From assembly GCA_021846515.1 (NCBI GenBank), contig JAJZWU010000019.1, positions 1-36,384 on the forward strand: 36,384 nucleotides of DNA. Reading direction: 5' to 3'. The first letter of the stretch is position 1; the number at the start of each line of letters is the position of its first letter. Made by a program: the position numbers and the translations under genes. A model generated the notes under the pieces. It saw only the letters and a list, made by a program, of their open reading frames with translations. It was not told where the DNA came from and did not search any database. Below are positions 16,616 through 24,639 of the stretch, in pieces. Origin of the DNA: Actinomycetes bacterium. GTDB taxonomy: Bacteria; Actinomycetota; Acidimicrobiia; Acidimicrobiales; JAMCPL01.

Positions 16616-17032
16616 ATGATTAACCACCTAGCATATAAGGATAAGATAAGTAGTTCTCGAATCTACGGCATCGGAGTGGATGCTGTAGACATAGAGCGCT
16701 TCCGTGCAGTACTGGCAAGGCGGCCAGGACTGGTAAATAGGCTATACACCGAGGATGAATTACATTATGCTTATAAAGCAAGCGACCCCACTCAACGCTT
16801 GGCTGCAAGGTTTGCCGCCAAGGAGGCTGCAGCAAAGGCCATGGGAACAGGAATCTGGCAGTTGCACTTTGCCAATGTGGAAGTGACACGCCAGCGTGGA
16901 CACCCTCCATCAATATCGCTTCACGAACGTGCCAGGCATATAGCCGATGAACGCGGTATAGTGGGGTGGCATCTATCTATTACCCATACAGATATAGTCG
17001 CAATGGCCTTCACGGTCGCATTGTATGAGTAA
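16616..17032 (+). CDS. acpS: Holo-[acyl-carrier-protein] synthase
   Basis: AcpS transfers 4'-phosphopantetheine from CoA to acyl carrier protein in fatty-acid synthesis. The protein shows the family motifs: GIGVDAVDIERF near the N-terminus with the Mg-binding Asp, RFAAKEAAAKAMGTG in the middle with the second metal ligand Glu, a VEVTRQRGHPPSISL strand, and LSITHTDIVAMAF near the C-terminus. Length about 138 residues is normal. I chose the ATG at 16616; an in-frame TTG at 16607 would add three residues, and neither has a convincing Shine–Dalgarno. In many actinobacteria acpS follows glmS; here the next gene is a DUF2079 membrane protein 42 nt downstream rather than the usual nnr/alr. Confidence 0.93.
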   Translation: MINHLAYKDKISSSRIYGIGVDAVDIERFRAVLARRPGLVNRLYTEDELHYAYKASDPTQRLAARFAAKEAAAKAMGTGIWQLHFANVEVTRQRGHPPSISLHERARHIADERGIVGWHLSITHTDIVAMAFTVALYE

Positions 17033-17074
17033 ATCGCATTACGTGAACAGATCATTAAGGAGGGTAACATCAAT

Positions 17075-19060
17075 ATGACCCTCTCCAGACTCCTCAAACA
17101 ACCGGCTACTCGCAATATATTTATTGCTGGCTGCGTGTTGCTGATTATCCAGTACGTCGTCCTTCTTGCATGGAGCTATACATTATACAGTCATTTCTCA
17201 CTTACGCAAGACTTCGCCACCTACCAGCAGGGATGGTGGCTAATTGCACACGGAGTCATGGACCCCTACAGTTCCATACAACATTTTTTTTACTGGCAAA
17301 ACGACGCTCAATTCATCATGTGGCCACTTGCCGTGCTGTACCTTATCTGGCAGCATGCAATCACTTTGCTGTTTATCCAGGATACAGCAACGGTACTGTC
17401 TGGAGCTTTAGTAATGGTATGGCTCATGGAGGTAATCGAGTTACGAATAGAAGAAGGAAGCATTGCTTCCTCCTATAGGACATTGGCGCTATTCGGGCTA
17501 CTATTCATTCTGCTCAACCCCTGGATATATCTCGCCAACAGCTTCGACTATCACTTAGAAGCTGTCAGCACTCTACTGGCCATCCTGACGGCTCACTCGC
17601 TCTGGAAGAGAAGTAAAGGCGTGTATATATGGGCGATCATCACCATACTTTCCAGCGGCCTCGGTGCTACATATATAGTCGCGATAGGGATCATAGCGCT
17701 AATATACAATAGACGATCAAGTGGTATGACTAGGTATGCTGGCATCATATTAATCTGCCTGGCCGCAGTATGGCTCGCTACGATGTCAGCACTGGGTGGA
17801 ACCAAGGGGGCGGCACTTGGGGGATATTCCTACCTGGTCTCCGGTGCGTACAGCCAAGGCTCACTTCATACACAGAACGTTCATGTCCTACAGGTTATTA
17901 TAGGAATTGCTATCCATCCGTTAAGAGCTATCTCCATGCTCTGGTCGCATCGCGTTGATATATTGGCAAATATCGGCCCTGCTGGATATATAGGTATTCT
18001 AAGCCCATGGGCATTGGTAGGGGTCCTTGTTCTGATGGAAAGCGGGCTACAGTCATATATGACTTTTGTAGTACCTGGGTTCCAGAACCCAGCTGTGTAT
18101 CTCTTTACAGCGCTGGGGACCACATTGGTACTACTCAAGCTGGCAACTAGGCTGGAAAGTGCTGAAAAAAGGATTGCTATGACAACCACGTTCTCAGTAG
18201 CTGCGATCCTGCTGGCAAATTCCATAGGATGGGCAGTAACTTGGTTGCCGTCAGCACCACGCAGCTTCTTGGATACATCTTCATCGGCTGCCGCCGTTTT
18301 GTCCAATGCCAGAGATCGTATACCAACCAATGCAGAGGTAGTTTCATCTCTGGGTGTAGTGGGCAGGTTCAGCGAACGCAGATGGATATACAGCATGCTG
18401 TACGATGGAGGTAAATTCCCCGTCAGGACATTTCCTGTGTATTTCGTTATTGCCCCCTCACAAGGCATAGAGCTGCAATCCAGCGCCAATGCCCGTGCAA
18501 CGGTAGGGTACCTGGCTACTCGATTGCACGCCAATTTAATCCTTCATGGGCATGGAATCTGGGTGTTCAGGTGGCAGCCACCCCATGGCGCCACTGAGGT
18601 CAGTTTCCCATCTATTACTCCTGTCATACCTGCGTGGACAGTGCCCGGTAAACAAAGCATAGCTATCACAACCGGCCCGGCATCTTCATGGAAAACAAGC
18701 ATAGACAACAAAACAGGATACCTGGTAGATCATGCCTATTGGAATGAAACCAGCGGCTCCTACACCGCCGTAGCAACTGTGAGGACTGACGTACCCCTAA
18801 CTATGACAGTGACAGATACCACCAGGGGGATCATGCTTGCAAGGCGTACGTTTATGTCCCACCAATCTACACTCAAACTTCCATTCACAATACATAAGGT
18901 ACTGCCCCTATACTTGCGTAAGAACCAGCCATCCAACCCATGGCCATTTCATGTCGACGCCCAACCGCCACCGTTGGGTCACTCCGGTGACAGGGTGGAA
19001 ATAACTATATCAGCCGACCGGAGAGGAGCTGCATCGGCGTTCATCGTCGGACTTTACTAG
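17075..19060 (+). CDS. DUF2079 family polytopic membrane protein
   Basis: The 661-residue protein has about ten hydrophobic segments in its first 400 residues and a soluble C-terminal part of about 250 residues. The N-terminal region carries the DUF2079 pattern: QDFATYQQGWWLIAHG (residues 47–62) and later NSFDYHLEAVSTLLAILTAH. DUF2079 proteins resemble GT-C glycosyltransferases in topology, but no activity is established here. The start ATG follows AAGGAGG with a rather long 11-nt spacer. It is 42 nt downstream of acpS and may be co-transcribed. Its last 51 nt overlap the convergent flavoprotein gene. An envelope-polysaccharide role is inferred from the neighbouring GT39-like and UGM-like genes. 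Confidence 0.78.
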   Translation: MTLSRLLKQPATRNIFIAGCVLLIIQYVVLLAWSYTLYSHFSLTQDFATYQQGWWLIAHGVMDPYSSIQHFFYWQNDAQFIMWPLAVLYLIWQHAITLLFIQDTATVLSGALVMVWLMEVIELRIEEGSIASSYRTLALFGLLFILLNPWIYLANSFDYHLEAVSTLLAILTAHSLWKRSKGVYIWAIITILSSGLGATYIVAIGIIALIYNRRSSGMTRYAGIILICLAAVWLATMSALGGTKGAALGGYSYLVSGAYSQGSLHTQNVHVLQVIIGIAIHPLRAISMLWSHRVDILANIGPAGYIGILSPWALVGVLVLMESGLQSYMTFVVPGFQNPAVYLFTALGTTLVLLKLATRLESAEKRIAMTTTFSVAAILLANSIGWAVTWLPSAPRSFLDTSSSAAAVLSNARDRIPTNAEVVSSLGVVGRFSERRWIYSMLYDGGKFPVRTFPVYFVIAPSQGIELQSSANARATVGYLATRLHANLILHGHGIWVFRWQPPHGATEVSFPSITPVIPAWTVPGKQSIAITTGPASSWKTSIDNKTGYLVDHAYWNETSGSYTAVATVRTDVPLTMTVTDTTRGIMLARRTFMSHQSTLKLPFTIHKVLPLYLRKNQPSNPWPFHVDAQPPPLGHSGDRVEITISADRRGAASAFIVGLY

Positions 19061-20500
19061 TGCATCAGACTTTTGTACCTCATGGTACTCCTCTTCCACA
19101 TTGACTGACCATATATCATGTGATGACATATTTACAATGTTGTCGACAGCAAGCATGGCCGTATACATTGAATGGTCCTGGTTGTTGTATCTATGCATTC
19201 CATTCCTTCCCACTGGATACAGGTTGGCCACATTGGCATCCAGCCACTTACGTATAGTCTCTACCGCCTCCTGGTATCCATCATCATAAACGGGGTAAGC
19301 CTTGGGCATACGCACTACATATCCTGTTTCGACCTGCTCCTTTCTGGCTATCCCAATTTTTGCAAGTTCCTCTGCAGCCGATTCAACAAGTTCTGTATCG
19401 GGCATCTCCCACAATTTATCGCCTATAGATACAAAGTATTCCATGCCAAGGCAGGTATAACCATTTTTGACCATTGCTGGAGACCATGATCGAAAGTTCT
19501 GGATACGACCTACGGATACCTCTGGATCATGAATGTATATCCAGTTGTCCGGGAAACCACATGATTCCGGCACGATCAGCGCAACTGTAAGGAAATCCCT
19601 ATACGACAAGCTTTCCGCAGCAGCCCTCACTTCAGTCGGTGGAGGTGGATAGAGGCTTGTAACGAGCTCTTTGAGCGGCATGGACGAAATCACAGAAGAA
19701 ACCTCTATTTCTTGGATGCCGACCGTAGGGTCATTGCCGCTGCTCGAATACAATACTGAACGGACCAACCCATCACGATGCCTCACGGAGATCACAGGAC
19801 TGTCCAATAAGACTCTTCCTCCCCCACAAGTTACCAAGTCACAACATCGCTCCCACATCATTCCTGGACCGTACTTTGGGTACTGGAACTCCTCTATAAG
19901 GCTGGTAATTGTTTCATTGCCGGAATGCTTGAATATAGCACGAAAAATTGCTTTACCAAGAGAAAGATTCTTGATTCTCTGCGCTGCCCAGTCTGCCTTA
20001 ATACTCGTCGCCGGCATCCCCCATACCTTCTCTGTATATGATTTGAAAAACTTTCTATATAGACGCCACCCAAATCGTGCTGCCGTCCATCCCTCAAATG
20101 AATCCCGATCCGATGGGGGATGCACGCGAACCCATGCATATGAACCGACACATCGTAACGCTTCAATCGGTCCTAGAGCTGCCAATGCATTGAATGCTCT
20201 AAGGGGGTAATCAAAGAACTTCCCATTGTAATATATGCGGCTCATCCTGGGCCTTATCAAAAAGTCTTCATCGGGTAGGATCTCGTGCCAAAATGACTCC
20301 ACCTCAGGAACCTTGGTAAAGAATCTGTGACCACCTATATCAAAGCGCCAGCCGTCAACCTGGACGGTGCGGCTTATTCCTCCCACCGTACTGTCAGCCT
20401 CCAGTACAACCACCTGCTCTCCTACTTTCATAAGCATGTAAGCCGCGGTTAGACCTGCCGGTCCCGCACCTATTGCCAATATAGGCTGTGATCTGGTCAT
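19010..20500 (-). CDS. FAD-dependent oxidoreductase, UDP-galactopyranose-mutase-like
   Basis: The 496-residue protein opens with a dinucleotide-binding fold: AIGAGPAGLTAAYML with GAGPAG at 11–16 and the ribose-binding Glu34, then GGISRTV (40–46) and FDIGGHRFFTK (53–63), the pattern shared by UDP-galactopyranose mutases and protoporphyrinogen-oxidase-like flavoproteins. KSYTEKVWGMP and a C-terminal LYPVGRNGMHRYNNQDHSMYTAM segment match a recognised family of about 500 residues found in polysaccharide loci. No signal peptide or membrane helix is seen. Minus-strand GATAAT lies 9 nt before the ATG, suggesting a near-leaderless mRNA. It follows the GT39-like gene after 129 nt, and its 3' end overlaps the DUF2079 gene by 51 nt. 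True UGM activity is not certain. Confidence 0.82.
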   Translation of the reverse strand: MTRSQPILAIGAGPAGLTAAYMLMKVGEQVVVLEADSTVGGISRTVQVDGWRFDIGGHRFFTKVPEVESFWHEILPDEDFLIRPRMSRIYYNGKFFDYPLRAFNALAALGPIEALRCVGSYAWVRVHPPSDRDSFEGWTAARFGWRLYRKFFKSYTEKVWGMPATSIKADWAAQRIKNLSLGKAIFRAIFKHSGNETITSLIEEFQYPKYGPGMMWERCCDLVTCGGGRVLLDSPVISVRHRDGLVRSVLYSSSGNDPTVGIQEIEVSSVISSMPLKELVTSLYPPPPTEVRAAAESLSYRDFLTVALIVPESCGFPDNWIYIHDPEVSVGRIQNFRSWSPAMVKNGYTCLGMEYFVSIGDKLWEMPDTELVESAAEELAKIGIARKEQVETGYVVRMPKAYPVYDDGYQEAVETIRKWLDANVANLYPVGRNGMHRYNNQDHSMYTAMLAVDNIVNMSSHDIWSVNVEEEYHEVQKSDALVKSDDERRCSSSPVG

Positions 20501-20509
20501 CTATATGAC

Positions 20510-20515
20510 ATTATC
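20510..20515 (-). promoter_or_regulatory. Extended −10 box 9 nt before the flavoprotein start
   Basis: The minus strand reads TGTGATAAT, an extended −10-like element, with GATAAT ending 9 nt before the ATG at 20500. No Shine–Dalgarno is visible between them. Confidence 0.38.
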
Positions 20516-20629
20516 ACACCGTTTGGTAACCGGAGGGGATGTGGGGCATTATATGCCGACAACCTATAGTACTCCCAACTGTTCAGTCATCAGAGGGGGT
20601 TTCATTATTGCAGGCAAGCCCAAACCTGC

Positions 20630-22363
20630 CTATCCGGTCGCTGGTTTGGAAGTAAAGCGGAAGAGCCCCATTCCCTCGAAAAATGGTCCGGTGGTAAGCA
20701 CCTGTTTCCATACAAGCTGAGGTGAGTCCTGCAAATACTGGATAATCTCCTGGCACTTGTCCCCAAATGGGAGATACCCCGGTGCCCATACCACCCATAT
20801 TTGTGACCTACCGTGGCTCAACTCGTATAGATGATGGGCGAAGACGGTGGGGTTGGCTGCTTTGACCACTTGAGTGTAGTTGATCCAGTTGACAAACTCA
20901 GGCCCGGTACCGCGTGGGAATGTTATTTGCTGGTAGCGTGATGTCGGCAACAGCCTGTTCACTGCAGGCCCGAGTTGATCTGGGCAGTAAGCTACCACGT
21001 CGCCAGGCTTACCCTCTCTGGCCAGAATACCTGCTACCTCACCTGCCTGTGTGCGGTTTGTAGTTATATTTGGTACAGAGGCGGCAAACCCACCTACTAC
21101 AGCCAACGCCATTACCGTACTACGAACCCTGGTATCTGCAAGAGCCAATAAACCAGCTGCGCTAAGTAGAACGATTGGGAGAAATACCACCGAAGCATAA
21201 CGACTTACAAACCCACTGTTGCTTATATATCCTCCTATCAGACCCGCCAGTAACGTACCGGCGATTATAACAGCGATCGCCCTACCTCTGGGTCGTGTAC
21301 GTATATCAAGATCTATGTGATACCTGCTGGTAGCTACACCGAATAGAGCCAAAAATGCCAAAATTGTAATAATGATAAACAGTAGCCGACCACCGAAACT
21401 ACCACCTCCACCCATGACACCAAGCACATGAACCAGTATCTGAGGGCCTGCAGGATGTATCCATGGAGTGCCGGTATGGTGTGCCTGAAATATGAATATA
21501 GGCAGCCACGGTATAAAGGTCAACGCACCTACTATAATAGCTACAATTGCCGCCATGGCATTTTTTGGTTTGATAACCGTATTCTCCGGGCTGCCTACTG
21601 AATTGTCCTCTGGGTCGCCACTTGAACTGGCAAAATTATCAGTACCCCTACCATTCCATATCCTACCAGTTATAAAAGCCTCATATATAAGCCATAGACC
21701 GACCACTCCAAGTAGATAAAGTGCCCAGTAATGGGTATACAAAAGAGCAGAAGAAACCAGTGCAACGGCAATCATATTGTAGACAGTCGGCCGGATAAGC
21801 ACTCTGCGCAAAGCCAGGTAACCGAGGCCTGTAAGCAGTACGACCAAAGAATACATCCTGACCTCTGTGTCGTAATATACAGCAAATGGAGATACCGCCA
21901 GTAACAGCACTGCGCCCCAGGCAACTACTCTACCACCGATATGGCGACCACAAAGCCAGGCTACCGGAAGTGTGATCACGCCAAATACTCCAGCGAGCGA
22001 ACGAACTGCCACATCAGACGTACCAAATATATCCATCCAGTAGTGCAAAAGAATATAAAAGAGCGGTGGCGCTCCGTCCCTTCTAAGTGCTGCTGGTATC
22101 TGCGATACAGGCAGATGAGCTATGTTTACAGTAAGTGCTTCATCCAGCCAAAGATCTGACCTTGTCCAGAAACGCAATACGATCGCAAAGGCTATTGCCA
22201 ATACAACCGAGACCCTCAGAGCAAGTGCTACTGGGCCTAAACTACCTAGTGGCTTGGAGGCGTCGATATCACTTGGTGCTTGTTGTCCGGAAAGACATAC
22301 TGGGCTCTTAAGCAACGGACCACTATTCGTCCGATGCTCCTGGTCTTGCCTCAGCTCGGTCAA
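20630..22363 (-). CDS. GT39/ArnT-like membrane glycosyltransferase
   Basis: The 577-residue protein has about ten hydrophobic helices and the GT-C signature in its first periplasmic loop: LWLDEALTVN with Asp74-Glu75, followed by RRDGAPPLFYILLHYW, typical of the PMT/ArnT-type lipid-phosphate-sugar glycosyltransferase superfamily (GT39/GT83-like). Such enzymes transfer a sugar from a polyprenyl-phosphate donor outside the membrane. The start is TTG at 22363; it overlaps the rpsA stop as TTGA, and an in-frame TGA 18 nt upstream rules out an earlier ATG. A run of G's lies immediately before, too close for an ordinary Shine–Dalgarno, so re-initiation after rpsA is likely. The acceptor and sugar are unknown. 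The short hydrophilic N-terminus (about 45 residues) is cytoplasmic. Confidence 0.82.
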   Translation of the reverse strand: MTELRQDQEHRTNSGPLLKSPVCLSGQQAPSDIDASKPLGSLGPVALALRVSVVLAIAFAIVLRFWTRSDLWLDEALTVNIAHLPVSQIPAALRRDGAPPLFYILLHYWMDIFGTSDVAVRSLAGVFGVITLPVAWLCGRHIGGRVVAWGAVLLLAVSPFAVYYDTEVRMYSLVVLLTGLGYLALRRVLIRPTVYNMIAVALVSSALLYTHYWALYLLGVVGLWLIYEAFITGRIWNGRGTDNFASSSGDPEDNSVGSPENTVIKPKNAMAAIVAIIVGALTFIPWLPIFIFQAHHTGTPWIHPAGPQILVHVLGVMGGGGSFGGRLLFIIITILAFLALFGVATSRYHIDLDIRTRPRGRAIAVIIAGTLLAGLIGGYISNSGFVSRYASVVFLPIVLLSAAGLLALADTRVRSTVMALAVVGGFAASVPNITTNRTQAGEVAGILAREGKPGDVVAYCPDQLGPAVNRLLPTSRYQQITFPRGTGPEFVNWINYTQVVKAANPTVFAHHLYELSHGRSQIWVVWAPGYLPFGDKCQEIIQYLQDSPQLVWKQVLTTGPFFEGMGLFRFTSKPATG

Positions 22364-23805
22364 TCCCCCGAAGTTCCGTCATCCCCCGAAGTCAAGTTTT
22401 CACTTGTAGATTGGGCATCTTGGGACACCTCCGCTACACCACTAATTCCAAAATCGACATCAGCCCATGCAGCCTGAGCTTCTGTTTCTGGGGTGAACTC
22501 GCTCAAATCATAGCCAATGTAATTCCCCTGATCGTCAAAGGCATGACCGCCAAACGCCTCACGATACTCTTCCGATACCTCTCCTCCTTCAGCTGCCTGC
22601 TTGATAGAAAGACTTATGCGATGGCGCTGGGGATCTATATCGGTAATCTTCACCCACAACTCTTCGCCGACATTGACAACCTGATTTGGAGTATCTACCC
22701 GATAAGCTGCCATCTCGGATATATGCACCAAACCCTCTATTCCGTCACCCACCTGTACAAAGGCGCCAAACTGGACAAGCTTGGTTATACGACCGTATAC
22801 GAGTTCACCAACCTGATGGGTACTGGCGAATTCAAACCAGGGATCGGTCTGGGTGGCCTTAAGAGACAAGCTGATACGTTCTTTATCCATATCTACTTCG
22901 AGTATCTGCACCTCCACTTCATCGCCAGGAGACAGGACAGAGGAGGGATGGTCTACATGCTTCCAGGAAAGTTCTGATACGTGTATCAACCCATCCATGC
23001 CACCTATATCGACGAACACACCAAAATGCACTACCGTTGAAACCACCCCCTTCACCCTGTCGCCAGGCTTCAAGTCTTCAAGGAAATGCACGCGCTGGTC
23101 TCGCTGGTCCTGCTCCATAAGCGCCCTCCTGGACAGCACCACATTGTTCCGGTTACGATCCAACTCTATAATCTTTGTCTCCATCTCCTGTCCGAGATAG
23201 GGATGTAATTCACGGATACGCCGCGTATCTACCAAAGATGCGGGAAGAAATCCTCTTAGACCTATATCTACTATCAACCCTCCCTTGACTACCTCGATGA
23301 CTACACCATGTACACGTCCGTCCCTGGCTTTGATCTCCTCAATCCTCGACCATGCCCTTTCGTACTGAGCACGCTTCTTGGACAAGACCAAGCGTCCATC
23401 CTTGTCCTCTTTCTGGAGCACCAGCGCTTCAATCTTCTCCCCTACCTTTACGATATCTTCAGGTACTACATCGTGACGTATAGAAAGCTCGCGTAAGGGT
23501 ATAACTCCTTCGGACTTGAAACCTATATCTACAAGCACCTCTTCTCTGTCTACCTTTACGACCGTCCCTTCAATCAGGTTACCGTCTTCAACCTCAACAA
23601 AGCTTGATTCTATGGCAGCTTCGACTTGATCATTCTCCAAGTCGTCTACCACTATCTCTCTGGGCACATACTTGCCCTCTGCATCTATGACACCCAAAGG
23701 TGTACTCGGAACAATCACCATGCCAGCAACCCCATCTTCATTGCTGCTATCCGAGTAGCTATTTTTTTCATATACTCCGGCTGAACCGGCCAATCCTATA
23801 GACAT
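22360..23805 (-). CDS. rpsA: 30S ribosomal protein S1
   Basis: The 481-residue protein contains four S1 RNA-binding domains at about 74–146, 161–228, 246–317 and 331–402, as usual for actinobacterial S1. Typical strands: GTVVKVDREEVLVDIG, GLIVDIGLRGFLPASL, GVFVDIGGMDGLIHVSELSW and GAFVQVGDGIEGLVHISEM. Domains 3 and 4 are the best conserved. The C-terminal 75 residues are acidic and end in a repeat (TSGD DGTSGD) encoded by the duplicated 12-mer ATCCCCCGAAGT. The ATG at 23805 has AGAGG close upstream. It helps mRNA bind to the 30S subunit. The next gene, a GT39-like enzyme, starts inside the stop codon, an unusual partner since coaE commonly follows rpsA in relatives. Confidence 0.96.
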   Translation of the reverse strand: MSIGLAGSAGVYEKNSYSDSSNEDGVAGMVIVPSTPLGVIDAEGKYVPREIVVDDLENDQVEAAIESSFVEVEDGNLIEGTVVKVDREEVLVDIGFKSEGVIPLRELSIRHDVVPEDIVKVGEKIEALVLQKEDKDGRLVLSKKRAQYERAWSRIEEIKARDGRVHGVVIEVVKGGLIVDIGLRGFLPASLVDTRRIRELHPYLGQEMETKIIELDRNRNNVVLSRRALMEQDQRDQRVHFLEDLKPGDRVKGVVSTVVHFGVFVDIGGMDGLIHVSELSWKHVDHPSSVLSPGDEVEVQILEVDMDKERISLSLKATQTDPWFEFASTHQVGELVYGRITKLVQFGAFVQVGDGIEGLVHISEMAAYRVDTPNQVVNVGEELWVKITDIDPQRHRISLSIKQAAEGGEVSEEYREAFGGHAFDDQGNYIGYDLSEFTPETEAQAAWADVDFGISGVAEVSQDAQSTSENLTSGDDGTSGD

Positions 23806-24261
23806 ATACCTCTCTACGATCTATCTCCTGATTAAATTACAGAAGCACTCTACACACCGTATAGACTGGAGTGCACTAAAAATCAGTCCATATTGTGTCT
23901 CGATAACTTCGCCGCTGGTAGCGACCAATCTATATAATAGCAAACTTATAGCCTGCTATCTACTCGCATGCAACTTTTTAGGTTGTCACCCTCTCATGGG
24001 GCTCATCGTACCTAAACTAACTCGAAAATGCCTTCGGGGAAAGTTTGTCATACTCCATGCTCCAATGATGCCATCCTAACGAACACGACGGCTTGTTGAT
24101 AAAATTAAGTCCATGGGTTCCGGCAACCTATTGTAAAATAGGCCATTTTGCGCGATAATAAAAGTTGGTAGAAAGTAATAGATGCCAAAATAACAGCTGG
24201 AGGATCGACTATACTATTTAAGTGTATATATTGAAGATGAGAACTACCGAAAGGGGGTGAT
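23806..24261. other. 456-nt divergent intergenic region between rpsA and the DUF3040 gene
   Basis: No credible gene is seen. On the minus strand TTGCAT (23973–23968) and TATAAG (23950–23945) are separated by 17 nt, a candidate rpsA promoter with a leader of roughly 130 nt. A 6-bp hairpin (CCTATT/AATAGG, 24127–24142) lies further right. A plus-strand TATACT at 24210–24215 could serve the DUF3040 gene. No known RNA family was recognised. Confidence 0.4.
23945..23973 (-). promoter_or_regulatory. Candidate rpsA promoter
   Basis: Minus strand TTGCAT, 17-nt spacer, TATAAG. The spacing is ideal and it is correctly oriented for rpsA, leaving a leader of about 130 nt, long enough for the translational autocontrol known for S1. 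Motif match only. Confidence 0.42.
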
Positions 24262-24639
24262 ATGCCACTTTCAGAACATGAGCAACGGATATTACATGAG
24301 TTGGAGCAGGCCCTCGTCAAGGAGGATCCGCAGTTTGCCGACCGTGTTCAATCAGAGACTGTATACACGCATGCCGGTCGCAACCTGAAGTGGTCAGCTC
24401 TTCTCTTCTTGGTAGGACTTGTACTTGTAATCGGTACATTTACCTTCTCAGTTGCCCTTGCATTCTTAGGATTTGTAATAATGCTGGCCTCTGCTGTTTC
24501 CATAGAGACCAACCTGCGCAGGATGAGTAAAGCGGGTATACACGATATCACCCAAGCCTTGCGGGGAGAGGTAGAGAACAAAAAGATTACCGACATCCGC
24601 GATAGATTCAAGAACCGATTCAGGCGTTCAAGCGAATAG
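24262..24639 (+). CDS. DUF3040 small membrane protein
   Basis: The 125-residue protein fits DUF3040, an actinobacterial family of unknown function: MPLSEHEQRILHELEQAL at the N-terminus, a DPQFADRV segment, then two adjacent hydrophobic helices (about 43–81) and a charged C-terminal tail. Both ends are probably cytoplasmic. The ATG has an excellent Shine–Dalgarno (AGGGGGTGAT directly upstream). Its last 12 nt overlap the end of convergent glnD. In other actinobacteria DUF3040 genes often lie near division and cell-wall (dcw) genes; no such genes are here. Confidence 0.87.
   Translation: MPLSEHEQRILHELEQALVKEDPQFADRVQSETVYTHAGRNLKWSALLFLVGLVLVIGTFTFSVALAFLGFVIMLASAVSIETNLRRMSKAGIHDITQALRGEVENKKITDIRDRFKNRFRRSSE

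Noticed and set aside
17881-18534. 217-codon minus-strand frame within the DUF2079 gene
   Set aside because: Antisense to the DUF2079 frame, which has a Shine–Dalgarno and membrane-protein composition.
23806-24261. A structured non-coding RNA (6S, SRP or similar) in the rpsA–DUF3040 gap
   Set aside because: No recognisable consensus or long stem was found; only short hairpins.
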